Assembly (NCBI RefSeq): GCF_003815775.1
Contig: NZ_CP033926.1
Span: 3,224,001 to 3,288,000 of the forward strand
Direction: 5' to 3'
DNA length: 64,000 nt
From: Chryseobacterium joostei
GTDB lineage: Bacteria > Bacteroidota > Bacteroidia > Flavobacteriales > Weeksellaceae
The notes below the pieces were generated by a model. That model worked only from the letters and a program-made list of their open reading frames with translations. It was not told where the DNA came from and did no database searches. Positions 24,823 through 33,111 of the stretch are shown piece after piece; within the stretch, counting starts at the first letter, position 1; each line of letters begins with the position of its first letter. The position numbers were made by a program, and so were the translations under genes.

Positions 24823-25905
24823 ATGTTAAAATCAGATAGATACTGTGTGATAATGGCAGGAGGGATCGGTAGCCGATTCTGGCCGATGAGTACGCAGAAA
24901 TTCCCCAAACAGTTTCAGGATATTCTAGGTACCGGACGTACGATGATTCAGCAGACGTATGACAGAATCAGTAAGGTAATTCCTAAGGAGCAGATATTCG
25001 TGATTACGAATAAAGAATACGTAGCGCTTTCTCACCAACAGCTTCCGGAACTTCCGGAGGAGAATATTGTGGGGGAACCTTTGATGAAAAATACGGCAGC
25101 CTGTAATCTTTACATGGCTAATAAGATTGCTGAAATTAACCCTAATGCCACGATGATTGTTCTTCCGGCAGACCACCTGATCCTGAAAGAAGACGTTTTT
25201 CTGGAAAAAGTGGAGCTGGCGTTTGATCTGGCTTCTAAACATGATTACCTGGTTACACTCGGAATTACCCCTACAAGACCCGATACAGGCTATGGATATA
25301 TTCAATTTGTAGAAAAGAAAAACTCAGAATATTTTAAGGTAAAAACATTTACAGAAAAGCCTATTCTTGAGCTGGCTCAAAGTTTTCTCGAAAGTGGAGA
25401 TTTTCTTTGGAATGCAGGTATATTTATCTGGAATATGAAAAGTATTCACCATGCATTTGAAACGTATCTTCCCGAAATGACACAGCACTTTATGGCTTGT
25501 GAGTATAACTCGGAAAAGGAAAATAACTGCATAGAAACAATTTATCCTAAAGTTCAAAAAATTTCTATTGATAATGGGATTCTGGAAAAAGCTAAAAATG
25601 TATATGTAATTCCGTCAGATTTAGGATGGAGCGATCTGGGAACCTGGACCTCTGTGTATGAAAATACAGAAAAAGATAAGGATGGTAATGCTGTGAAATT
25701 AAGGCACTTACTTACTTATAACTCAAAGGGGAATATTATCCGTTTAAGAAACAATAACAAGGCTGTTATTATTGACGGGCTTGAAAATTATATTGTAGTT
25801 GATACAGACAAGGCGCTTCTGATTTGTCCAAGAGATAACGATCAGCTGATCAAAGACTACGTTCTTGATTTAAAGAACTTCAAGAAAGGCGATAAGTTTA
25901 TGTAA
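24823..25905 (+). CDS. manC: mannose-1-phosphate guanylyltransferase, 360 aa
   Basis: Makes GDP-mannose from mannose-1-phosphate and GTP for glycan synthesis. The nucleotide-binding signature GGIGSRFWPMS is at residues 13-23, followed by KFPKQF. Further family blocks are VLPADHLI and FLWNAGIFIWN. It is the short form without the C-terminal phosphomannose isomerase domain. Two bases separate it from the SprT-like gene. It fits the nearby glycosyltransferases in supplying activated sugar. Confidence 0.93.
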   Translation: MLKSDRYCVIMAGGIGSRFWPMSTQKFPKQFQDILGTGRTMIQQTYDRISKVIPKEQIFVITNKEYVALSHQQLPELPEENIVGEPLMKNTAACNLYMANKIAEINPNATMIVLPADHLILKEDVFLEKVELAFDLASKHDYLVTLGITPTRPDTGYGYIQFVEKKNSEYFKVKTFTEKPILELAQSFLESGDFLWNAGIFIWNMKSIHHAFETYLPEMTQHFMACEYNSEKENNCIETIYPKVQKISIDNGILEKAKNVYVIPSDLGWSDLGTWTSVYENTEKDKDGNAVKLRHLLTYNSKGNIIRLRNNNKAVIIDGLENYIVVDTDKALLICPRDNDQLIKDYVLDLKNFKKGDKFM

Positions 25906-25937
25906 TATTTGGTATCTTTTATGCTGATTTTTAAGCT

Positions 25938-26603
25938 ATGATTAAAATTGCATTCCGATTAACGACTTTTATATGTATGTTTTGGGCAATTCTGGGATAT
26001 TCTCAGGAGAAGAAGAAATTTTCAAGTATTCCAAATATTCTACAGAGAATAAGTCCCGATGATAAGGTAGATTCTTGGACATTAGTTTACAATAGCTATG
26101 GGAAAGGTGAGGAAATAAAGATTTCCGGAGGAAAAATGAGCTATATCCCTCAATTCTCAGGGTTTAATCTGTTTCCCAGTGAAGACAGCTTTTATTATAT
26201 AGCCTATTCTTTAGGAGGAAAGATAAATTACGTTCTTGATGTAGAAGCTTTAAAGAAGTTTGTCGGAAAAATTGATACCCCCCAGGAAGCCGCTATTTTA
26301 TTGGCTTCAGACGGTTATATCGTTGACGAAGAATTTAAGGATCTTGCAGGAAACTACCACGAGGATCAATCCAATTATTATCTGGATCTTGGAAAAGTGA
26401 CCTCAAGGGAATGTCCTTACCAGAAAACACATTATACTTTAACAGTAAATAAGGCTACGGGGCTTGTTTCCAATGTAAAGGACAACGGTACCTATATTGA
26501 GCTTTACAATAAAAAATGTGCTAATAATCCGAGACTTTTAAAAATCGAAAAAAAGGAAGAACCAAAGAAAGATGAGCCTAAAAAAACAACCAAACGCAGA
26601 TAA
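25938..26603 (+). CDS. uncharacterised secreted protein, 221 aa
   Basis: A signal peptide ends near LGYSQ (residue 23). The mature protein has no recognised domain: YIPQFSGFNLFPSEDSFYYIAYSLGG, two Cys (ECPYQ, KKCANN) and a Lys/Glu/Pro-rich tail KKEEPKKDEPKKTTKRR. The tail coding sequence overlaps the following acetyltransferase gene by 32 bp in another frame, suggesting translational coupling. The role is unknown. Confidence 0.68.
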   Translation: MIKIAFRLTTFICMFWAILGYSQEKKKFSSIPNILQRISPDDKVDSWTLVYNSYGKGEEIKISGGKMSYIPQFSGFNLFPSEDSFYYIAYSLGGKINYVLDVEALKKFVGKIDTPQEAAILLASDGYIVDEEFKDLAGNYHEDQSNYYLDLGKVTSRECPYQKTHYTLTVNKATGLVSNVKDNGTYIELYNKKCANNPRLLKIEKKEEPKKDEPKKTTKRR

Positions 26604-27105
26604 GATTTACGAAACTGAACGTTTAATTCTTCGTCCTATGTCACCAGAAGACAGGGATTTCGTTTTTGAACTTTACAACGCACCAAAATTTATCCAATAT
26701 ATTGGTGATCGTAATATTAAAACAATTGAAGATGCAGAAAACTATATCAGAAACAGGTTTATGCCACAGATCGAAAGATTGGGGTATGGAAATTATCTTT
26801 TGATTACCAAAGAGGAAAATAAGAAAATAGGAGCAGTTGGTATCTTTGAAAGAGAAGGTCTGGATATTGTAGATATAGGATATTCTCTTTTGGAAGAATT
26901 TGAAGGAAAAGGATACGCCTATGAAGCCGCCCAAAAGGTTAAATCTATTGGTATGGATGACTTTGAGCTGCCAAAGATATCAGCAATCATTTCAAAGGAT
27001 AACGTTTCTTCCCAGAAGCTGATTGAAAAATTAGGTCTGAAGTTTCAGAAACACGTTACACTTCCCGGAGAGAGGGAAGAACTGAATTATTACGAAACAG
27101 AGTAA
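26572..27105 (+). CDS. GNAT-family N-acetyltransferase (RimJ/RimL-like), 177 aa
   Basis: Acetyl-CoA-dependent N-acetyltransferase. The RimJ/RimL opening YETERLILRPMSPEDRDFVF is followed by IGDRNIKTIEDAENYI, IGYSLLEEFEGKGYAYEAAQ (acetyl-CoA pyrophosphate loop region) and ISKDNVSSQKLIEKLGLKF. It might modify a ribosomal protein or a small molecule; the substrate is unknown. The gene begins inside the 3' end of the secreted-protein gene. Confidence 0.87.
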   Translation: MSLKKQPNADKIYETERLILRPMSPEDRDFVFELYNAPKFIQYIGDRNIKTIEDAENYIRNRFMPQIERLGYGNYLLITKEENKKIGAVGIFEREGLDIVDIGYSLLEEFEGKGYAYEAAQKVKSIGMDDFELPKISAIISKDNVSSQKLIEKLGLKFQKHVTLPGEREELNYYETE

Positions 27106-27123
27106 AAATAAGCTTACAATATA

Positions 27124-27166
27124 AATAAATCCACAAATAGCACGATTGTCTGTTTGTGGATTTATT
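27124..27166. terminator. bidirectional intrinsic terminator
   Basis: AATAAATCCACAAA (27124-27137) pairs with TTTGTGGATTTATT (27153-27166), followed by CTTTTTATT, between the acetyltransferase and the convergent peroxiredoxin. Confidence 0.75.
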
Positions 27167-27187
27167 CTTTTTATTCGTGTTAAGAAA

Positions 27188-27637
27188 CTACCCTTCTAAA
27201 ATTTGCTCAGCGGCTGTTTTTGAAGTTACTTTTTCAATAACCCTTGTGCAAATTCCCTTTTCATCAAAAATAAAAGTAGTTCTTACAATTCCCATATAGG
27301 TCTTACCAAATGTCTTTTTCTCTTTCCAAACACCAAATTTCTCAATAATATCACGGTTTTCATCAGCGATAAGATCATAAGGAAAAGCAAATTTGCTGTG
27401 AAAGTTTTTTTGCTTCTTGATAGAATCTCCGCTCACCCCCAATAGCTGGAATCCTGCTTTTTCAAGCATAGAATAATTATCACTTAGATTGCAGGCCTCT
27501 ACAGTACATGTTGGAGTACTGGCTTGCGGATAAAAGAATACAACAAGTTTTTTTCCGATGAGTTTGGACGAAGCTATTGCCTCTCCATCCTGATTTATTC
27601 CTTCAAATTCAGGTAATTTGTCTCCAACTTTCAGCAT
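27188..27637 (-). CDS. bcp: thioredoxin-dependent thiol peroxidase, BCP-type peroxiredoxin
   Basis: Reduces hydrogen peroxide and organic peroxides using thioredoxin. Peroxidatic C44 and resolving C49 are in ASTPTCTVEACN, the C-x4-C spacing of the BCP/PrxQ group. Conserved R is in GIVRTTFIFD. 149 aa is normal. Cytosolic. It is divergent from the endonuclease III gene, 33 bp apart (ATG at 27637, ATG at 27671). Confidence 0.95.
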   Translation of the reverse strand: MLKVGDKLPEFEGINQDGEAIASSKLIGKKLVVFFYPQASTPTCTVEACNLSDNYSMLEKAGFQLLGVSGDSIKKQKNFHSKFAFPYDLIADENRDIIEKFGVWKEKKTFGKTYMGIVRTTFIFDEKGICTRVIEKVTSKTAAEQILEG

Positions 27638-27670
27638 AATGATTTAATTTTGTTCAAATTTAAGGGTAAA

Positions 27671-28291
27671 ATGACAAAAAAGCAAAGGGCTGAACTCGTT
27701 CAGATAGAACTGGATAAATTATATCCTACCACACCTATTCCGTTGGATCATACCGACGAGTATACATTGATGGTTGCTGTAGCACTTTCTGCACAAACCA
27801 CAGATAAAAAGGTGAATGAGGTTACCCCAAATCTTTTCGAGGTGGCCGGAACTCCACAGAGAATGGCCAGACTGGAGGAGTTTCAAATCAAAGAATTAAT
27901 TAAAGAAATAGGATTATCCAATACAAAAGCCAAGAACCTAAAGAGAATGGCTGAACTTTTATTGGAAAGACATAATGGTATCGTTCCGCAGACTTACGAA
28001 GAATTAGAGGCGCTTCCGGGGGTGGGACACAAAACGGCTTCAGTAGTAATGAGCCAGGGTTTTGGATTTCCCGCATTTCCGGTGGATACCCACATTCATC
28101 GTCTGATGACACAATGGAAGCTTACTTCCGGTAAAAATGTTGTGGAAACCGAGCGTGATGCAAAAAAACTCTTCCCAGAGGAGGTATGGAATAAGCTTCA
28201 TCTTCAGATTATTTTCTACGGTAGAGAATATTCTCCTGCAAGAGGTAAGGGTGATAAGGACTTTATTACCAAAATGATGTTTGAGAAGTAA
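27671..28291 (+). CDS. nth: endonuclease III family DNA glycosylase lacking the Fe-S cluster, 206 aa
   Basis: Base-excision repair glycosylase/AP lyase for oxidised pyrimidines. HhH motif LPGVGHKTASVV has the catalytic Lys (K121), and VDTHIHR has the catalytic Asp (D139). The usual C-terminal C-x6-C-x2-C-x5-C cluster loop is absent: the protein ends ARGKGDKDFITKMMFEK and contains no cysteine at all. The start at ATG 27671 is preferred to a TTG at 27650. Otherwise it is full-length, so activity without the cluster is likely. Confidence 0.9.
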   Translation: MTKKQRAELVQIELDKLYPTTPIPLDHTDEYTLMVAVALSAQTTDKKVNEVTPNLFEVAGTPQRMARLEEFQIKELIKEIGLSNTKAKNLKRMAELLLERHNGIVPQTYEELEALPGVGHKTASVVMSQGFGFPAFPVDTHIHRLMTQWKLTSGKNVVETERDAKKLFPEEVWNKLHLQIIFYGREYSPARGKGDKDFITKMMFEK

Positions 28292-28297
28292 AGAGAT

Positions 28298-28654
28298 CTA
28301 CTTTCTAGCCTTATTTACAAAGTCTATGTTGCGAATCTGTATAGATAACTGTTGATATAAAACGGATGCCAGTTCAATACTGACATCCTTATTTTTATCT
28401 TCATAGGTGAGAGTATATGATTCGTAGCCATTGATCATGATACAGATTTTACAGATGTTTTCTATTAAAAAAGCTTCATAATTTATATGATACTCTTCAC
28501 ATATACTTAAAAAAGATTGATATACATTCTGTGTATTAATTTTTGCATGAATAGTATTGACGACCATGGTATTACAACCTTCATTATTTTGAAATCGGAG
28601 AACCTTGTTTTCAAAATTTATTTTATTGATATTAGGGGTAAATGGATTATTCAT
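28298..28654 (-). CDS. uncharacterised protein, 118 aa
   Basis: A soluble protein with two Cys in a VENICKICIMIN-like hydrophobic strand (ICKICIMINGYES) and otherwise mixed alpha/beta composition. I do not recognise it. It overlaps the downstream end of the DinB gene (start 28654, DinB stop 28647), so the two are co-transcribed with DinB first. Confidence 0.6.
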   Translation of the reverse strand: MNNPFTPNINKINFENKVLRFQNNEGCNTMVVNTIHAKINTQNVYQSFLSICEEYHINYEAFLIENICKICIMINGYESYTLTYEDKNKDVSIELASVLYQQLSIQIRNIDFVNKARK

Positions 28655-29102
28655 GATGCAAATCTAATAACCTCCTATGATAATTAATCTGACCCAAATG
28701 ATAATCCAGATGAGCAATAAGGTGAATCAGGAAGAAATCGGTTGTCATTTTATCTTCAAAAACAACCAGTGGATACTCTTCTTTTAGAGCTTCTTCAGGA
28801 AGCTGACTTAATACTGAATCAACGATTATTGTTGTTGCCTCAATTTTTTCAATAAGCTCGGCTTTTGGAATATCCTTTAATGAAAATTCCAGCTCACGAT
28901 GCCTTACATAGCCCGTGTTTCCCAGCTGTGCTCCTATAAAATGGCTGAGGTTCCCAACTAAATGGAGACAAAGATTTCCTGCAGAATTGGAGATGTTTTT
29001 ATCTGTTTTCCAAAGGTTTTCTTCATGTTGATAAGCCTCAATTTCAGCTTTTAGCTTGTTTAAATCTCTGTTGTAAAGAGAACGTAAAGATTCTATGATC
29101 AT
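28647..29102 (-). CDS. DinB-family protein, 151 aa
   Basis: Four-helix metal-binding fold of the DinB/YfiT superfamily, usually thiol transferases or detoxification proteins. Candidate metal ligands are His in NLSHFIGAQLG (helix 2) and the paired His in FFLIHLIAHLDYHLGQIN near residue 130, the family signature H-x3-H with a later H. Cytosolic. Its small-protein neighbour starts in an 8-bp overlap. Confidence 0.82.
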   Translation of the reverse strand: MIIESLRSLYNRDLNKLKAEIEAYQHEENLWKTDKNISNSAGNLCLHLVGNLSHFIGAQLGNTGYVRHRELEFSLKDIPKAELIEKIEATTIIVDSVLSQLPEEALKEEYPLVVFEDKMTTDFFLIHLIAHLDYHLGQINYHRRLLDLHHE

Positions 29103-29243
29103 GGTAACTGAATTTTCAATTAATTATATGGGTTATTATATGATTGGATATGACGAATTTTTATCTTTCTTACGAAGAAATTAATCTTGTTAAAATTATA
29201 AAAATTAGGTAACCATTTACATGGTTTTAGAAATAAAAAATGA

Positions 29244-29261
29244 GGCAACTATTCAATTGCC
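29244..29261 (-). terminator. intrinsic terminator of the DUF885 gene
   Basis: Minus strand GGCAA...TTGCC hairpin (29261-29244) followed by TCATTTTTTATTTC. Confidence 0.6.
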
Positions 29262-29286
29262 CCACTTACATTTTAATTGATATTAA

Positions 29287-31083
29287 TTATTTCTGTTTTT
29301 TAGCCCAAAGTTCCATCTTTCTGTTTAAAACTTCCAGCGGAAGGCATCCCTGGCTTAGAACTTCATCATGGAAGCTGGCAAGATTAAATTTCTTTCCAAG
29401 CTCTTTCTGATACTTCTCTCTTAGTTCACGGATTCTTAAAGACCCTATTTTATATCCTAAAGCCTGTCCAGGCATTGCCATATATCTTTCTACTTCAGCC
29501 ACTGCAGCACCCTCATCATAAGAAATATTGCTTAGGAAATACTTAATGGCTTCTTCTCTGCTCATTTTTCCTGTGTGCAAACCTGTATCCACAACTAATC
29601 TTACTGCTCTCAGCATCTGATCGCTTAGATATCCCATTTTTTGGTAAGGATCTGTGTACAGTCCAAACTCAGGCCCTAAAGTCTCACAGTAATGCGCCCA
29701 TCCTTCACCATAAGCTCCAAACCATCCGAATCTCATGAATTTAGGAAGTTTTGTATTCTCTTGTTGTAGAGAAACCTGATAATGATGTCCAGGGATAGCC
29801 TCATGTAAGAAAAGAGATTCCATTCCGGAAGTTACATTGAATTTGGCAGGATCAGGAATCGGAACATAGAAAATACCTGGTCTTTTTCCATCAGGAGTTC
29901 CAGGGATATATTCTGCACTTGCACTGGCTTCTCTGAACTTCTCTGTCTGTCTGATCTCAAACTTTGTTTTAGGTGTTACATTAAACATCGTTTTCAGCTT
30001 TGGAGTAATTTTAGTAAGGATACTGTTGAATCCATCTAAAACTTCCTTGGAAGTCTTATAAGCCATCGCTTTTTGATCCGTTTTCACAAAAGTGATAAAT
30101 TCCTCAAGCGTTCCGGAAAAACCTACTTGTTGTTTCACTTTTTCCATTTCTGCACGAAGCATAGCGACTTGTTGAAGTCCGATCTTATTGATTTCCTCAG
30201 GGGATTTCTTCGTTGTAGTCCAGCTTTTTACATAATAGCTGTAAATTTCATTTCCATTAGGAAGACTATTGTATCCATCAGTATCTCGTCCCTTTGGTAA
30301 ATATTCTTTTTCCAAAAATGTTCCCATTTTGGTATAGGCAGGAATGATTTTTTTTGTGATGGCATCTTTGTAAAGAGCAGAAAATTTATCTTTCTGAGCC
30401 TGAGTAAAGTCTTTTGGAAAATTCTTAACAGGTCCATAGAAAATGTTCTTATCCATATCGGAAGATGTGATTTCCTCAGATTTCATTTGAGGAATCATTT
30501 TGATAATCAGTTTCTTAGGAAGAATTACCTTGTTGTTAATCCCCTCACGGAAATTATCTGTAGCAGCATCCATCCATTCCGGGAATTTTTCCATTCTTTT
30601 TAACCAGTCACTGTAGTCTTTTTCAGTTTTAAAAGGCTGACTTCCCTGTCCACTTCCAAATAAAGGAAAGCTTAAAGGAAGACCACCAAACTGTGTGAAA
30701 GGAATATATTCAGGATGATAGGCATGAGCCTCAATTTTATCTTTTAAAGTATAATCCAAAACATCATATACCACCTTGTCATCATCAGAAAGAGCTTTAT
30801 AGTCTACACTTTCCAGTTGTTTCTGTACTGAGTTGTAGAAAGCAATCTCTCCCGAGATAAAATCCTTGTCGATATTGATGGGAAGTTGATCATTGTATCT
30901 CAGGTCTCCCTGAGAAGTAGCATCTAATGGGTATAGTTTAAGATACTGTTCATAATAGTTGGATGCAATAGAATCCAGATTGGTAGGAGTCACCTTGGTA
31001 AGGGGAGAATCGGTTTTTTTGCACGAGGCAAGACCAATCAACAATCCTAGTCCCAGAATACTTTTAGATAAAATATTTTTCAT
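29287..31083 (-). CDS. DUF885 lipoprotein, putative metallopeptidase, 598 aa
   Basis: Lipoprotein signal with lipobox LIGLASC (Cys at about residue 21). The DUF885 domain fills the rest. A zinc-protease-like HEAIPGHHYQ motif lies at about residue 426, with a downstream GWAHYCETLGPEFG that supplies a third ligand, as in thermolysin-like H-E-x-x-x-H-type enzymes. It probably acts on peptides in the periplasm or on the outer membrane. 598 aa matches the family. Divergent from the 31254 gene, with a -7-like TATTTTTG on the minus strand upstream. Confidence 0.88.
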   Translation of the reverse strand: MKNILSKSILGLGLLIGLASCKKTDSPLTKVTPTNLDSIASNYYEQYLKLYPLDATSQGDLRYNDQLPINIDKDFISGEIAFYNSVQKQLESVDYKALSDDDKVVYDVLDYTLKDKIEAHAYHPEYIPFTQFGGLPLSFPLFGSGQGSQPFKTEKDYSDWLKRMEKFPEWMDAATDNFREGINNKVILPKKLIIKMIPQMKSEEITSSDMDKNIFYGPVKNFPKDFTQAQKDKFSALYKDAITKKIIPAYTKMGTFLEKEYLPKGRDTDGYNSLPNGNEIYSYYVKSWTTTKKSPEEINKIGLQQVAMLRAEMEKVKQQVGFSGTLEEFITFVKTDQKAMAYKTSKEVLDGFNSILTKITPKLKTMFNVTPKTKFEIRQTEKFREASASAEYIPGTPDGKRPGIFYVPIPDPAKFNVTSGMESLFLHEAIPGHHYQVSLQQENTKLPKFMRFGWFGAYGEGWAHYCETLGPEFGLYTDPYQKMGYLSDQMLRAVRLVVDTGLHTGKMSREEAIKYFLSNISYDEGAAVAEVERYMAMPGQALGYKIGSLRIRELREKYQKELGKKFNLASFHDEVLSQGCLPLEVLNRKMELWAKKQK

Positions 31084-31196
31084 TTTCAGAATCTTTATGA
31101 AACAAAAATAAGTATTATTGGGTGATTCCTATCATTGTACCGATCGATTTTAAAAAAAATATTTTTCAAAATCCTTTTCACTTTAAATCAATTTTT

Positions 31197-31204
31197 TATC
31201 TTTG
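31197..31204 (+). promoter_or_regulatory. -7 box upstream of acidic protein gene
   Basis: TATCTTTG matches TAnnTTTG, about 50 bp before the ATG at 31254; no clear -33 box. Confidence 0.4.
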
Positions 31205-31253
31205 TTGAAAACGTTTAACAATCATATTATTACAGTTCTTTTTTTAAGAAATA

Positions 31254-31715
31254 ATGAAAGGGATTTTAAAAATTTACCATCCGGAAGAAACGCTAAAGTA
31301 CAATATCAGAAACACTTATTGTAAAGCGGTTTACAGCAACCAACAACATTTTTTAGAGGTTGAAATTATAACGGATGACGGGTTGGATCATGTAGATGAT
31401 GATTCATTACAGTACAATTTTCCTCAGCTTTCACTTGAGGTCTTCGATTTTCCTATTGACTCTGGAGAGATAGAAGGAAAAACTATTACAATCAATGACT
31501 CTGACGACGAAACCTATACGGAAGTAGACCTGTTCGACGATGAAGATGCGTATATCTATGATAATGAGCTTATTTTTGAGAAGAACGAGGAAGGAGAACT
31601 TCAGGTAATCTGGAAAGGTACCATTGATGATTTCTATACCGGATCAGATACACCGATTCCTTTTAGATTAAAATGTGAATTCGGACAAGACGATATTGAG
31701 GTAGACGAAGACTAA
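31254..31715 (+). CDS. uncharacterised acidic protein, 153 aa
   Basis: A cytosolic, highly acidic beta-rich protein with clusters such as DDGLDHVDDDS and DLFDDEDAYIYDNE and an acidic C-terminus DDIEVDED. No domain is recognised. It stands alone, ahead of exbB. The acidity suggests metal or basic-partner binding, but nothing in the context shows which. Confidence 0.65.
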   Translation: MKGILKIYHPEETLKYNIRNTYCKAVYSNQQHFLEVEIITDDGLDHVDDDSLQYNFPQLSLEVFDFPIDSGEIEGKTITINDSDDETYTEVDLFDDEDAYIYDNELIFEKNEEGELQVIWKGTIDDFYTGSDTPIPFRLKCEFGQDDIEVDED

Positions 31716-31743
31716 GAACGGTCTCAATCTTTTTAATAAAATC

Positions 31744-31779
31744 AAATTTCTTTTCAAAATCTCTTTTGGAAAGAAATTT
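31744..31779 (+). terminator. weak hairpin after the acidic protein gene
   Basis: AAATTTCTTT (31744-31753) pairs with AAAGAAATTT (31770-31779). AT-rich and of moderate quality. Confidence 0.35.
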
Positions 31780-31852
31780 GCTGTTTACCAATTCTAACAA
31801 AATTTAAGTTGTTTTTAAGCAATTTTTAAGATATCAATTCATAATATTCCAC

Positions 31853-31860
31853 TACATTTG
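31853..31860 (+). promoter_or_regulatory. -7 box of the exbB operon
   Basis: TACATTTG matches TAnnTTTG, 30 bp before the ATG at 31891; no clear -33 box. Confidence 0.45.
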
Positions 31861-31890
31861 TCGTTGAAACTTTAATAAAATTCACATTTA

Positions 31891-32595
31891 ATGCTGTTAA
31901 CGGAACTTTCTCAGATTTTATTTGCACAGATTGCTACACCCGCTGTTGCCACAGACAATTTAGAATTTTCATTTTGGAAAATCATGTTCCATGGAGGAGC
32001 TTTCGCTAAAATAGTGATGGGGACTGTATTGGTGCTTGGAGTGTTTTCCTTATACCTGTTTTTTGAAAGATTCTTCTTTATCAAGAGATTAACTTCAAAG
32101 ACCGATTCTAATTTCATGAATAATATTGAAGATTTTATCAAAGAAGGAAAGATAGAAGCAGCAGCAGATTATTGTAAAACACAGAATTCTCCTGAGGGTA
32201 GAATCCTTGAAAAAGGAATCTCAAGATTAGGGCGCCCTGTTTCTGATATTGTAAGTGCTATGGAATCCCAGGCTCAGGTAGAAGTTGCCAATATGGAAAA
32301 AAACCTGAACCTTTTGGCTGTAGTACCAAGTATTGCTCCGATGTTAGGGCTTTTAGGAACTGTAATCGGGATGATTATTGCTTTCTTTAATTTATCTCAT
32401 GCAACGGGATCTTTCTCGCCAAAAACACTTTCGGAAGGTATTTATACTGCGTTAGGACAAACGGCGGTGGGTCTTGCGGTGGCAATTCCTGCAAATTTCT
32501 GTTATAATATTCTTTTAACAAAAATTGACAAGTTTGTATTAAAGGCTCAGAATATGTCAGGTGAATTTTTAGACCTTATCAACAAACCTTTATAA
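31891..32595 (+). CDS. exbB: ExbB/TolQ/MotA-family proton channel subunit, 234 aa
   Basis: Inner-membrane subunit that with ExbD converts proton-motive force into TonB movement. Three hydrophobic segments: VMGTVLVLGVFSLYLF (about 45-60), IAPMLGLLGTVIGMIIAFF (about 148-168) and TALGQTAVGLAVAIPANF (about 188-205), the conserved ExbB helices. It begins the exbB-exbD-tonB run at 31.9-34.0 kb, which can energise receptors such as the one at the window start. Confidence 0.92.
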   Translation: MLLTELSQILFAQIATPAVATDNLEFSFWKIMFHGGAFAKIVMGTVLVLGVFSLYLFFERFFFIKRLTSKTDSNFMNNIEDFIKEGKIEAAADYCKTQNSPEGRILEKGISRLGRPVSDIVSAMESQAQVEVANMEKNLNLLAVVPSIAPMLGLLGTVIGMIIAFFNLSHATGSFSPKTLSEGIYTALGQTAVGLAVAIPANFCYNILLTKIDKFVLKAQNMSGEFLDLINKPL

Positions 32596-32680
32596 ATCTT
32601 TCTTATGAAATCGCTCTGAGAAAAGTTCTTTTAGGGAATTATTAATGAAGCGATTCCATCTGACCCTTAAAAATATTAGA
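32595..32680 (+). promoter_or_regulatory. conserved hairpin leader element (copy before exbD)
   Basis: AAATCTT-N3-TATGAAATCGCT-C-TGA (from 32594), then AGCGATTCCAT-CT-GACC-C-TTAAAAA (from 32649). ATGAAATCGCT (32605-32615) pairs with AGCGATTCCAT (32649-32659) except for one position. It is the same element as at 22807-22889, in the same position relative to a start codon. It lies in the exbB-exbD gap and could tune exbD level. Confidence 0.5.
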
Positions 32681-32688
32681 ATAAACAG

Positions 32689-33087
32689 ATGAAAATTCAG
32701 AGAAGAAATAAAGCGAACCCGGAGTTCAGTTTAGCAGCGATGACAGATGTTATCCTGTTGATGCTGATCTTCTTTATGATTACATCATCTGCGGCCAATC
32801 AGAGCGCAATAGATGTGAATCTTCCGAAAGCCGGAGCCGTTGATGATAATATTCCGAATCCTTTGACGGTGAGCATTAAGCCGGATGGTTCATATTTTGT
32901 AGATGATAACCCGGTGAATAAAGGAGAATTGGAACAGATTATTGTTGATAAGCTAACCAGTCAGACAAATAAGTCTTTCACGATCAGAGCAGACGAAAAT
33001 ACCATGCATAAAGATGTAGTGTTTGCTATGGAAATCGCTGAAAAACATAAATTTAACATTGCGATTGCAACGGTTAAGGATAAATAA
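32689..33087 (+). CDS. exbD: ExbD/TolR-family protein, 132 aa
   Basis: Single-span partner of ExbB. The N-terminal helix AAMTDVILLMLIFFMIT carries the essential Asp (D25) of ExbD, and a periplasmic domain of about 90 residues follows, with SIKPDGSYFVDDNPV. 132 aa is normal. Only one ExbD gene is present here, whereas many Bacteroidetes loci carry two. Confidence 0.93.
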   Translation: MKIQRRNKANPEFSLAAMTDVILLMLIFFMITSSAANQSAIDVNLPKAGAVDDNIPNPLTVSIKPDGSYFVDDNPVNKGELEQIIVDKLTSQTNKSFTIRADENTMHKDVVFAMEIAEKHKFNIAIATVKDK

Positions 33088-33111
33088 TAAATAGTAAGAA
33101 TCATTTTTTAG

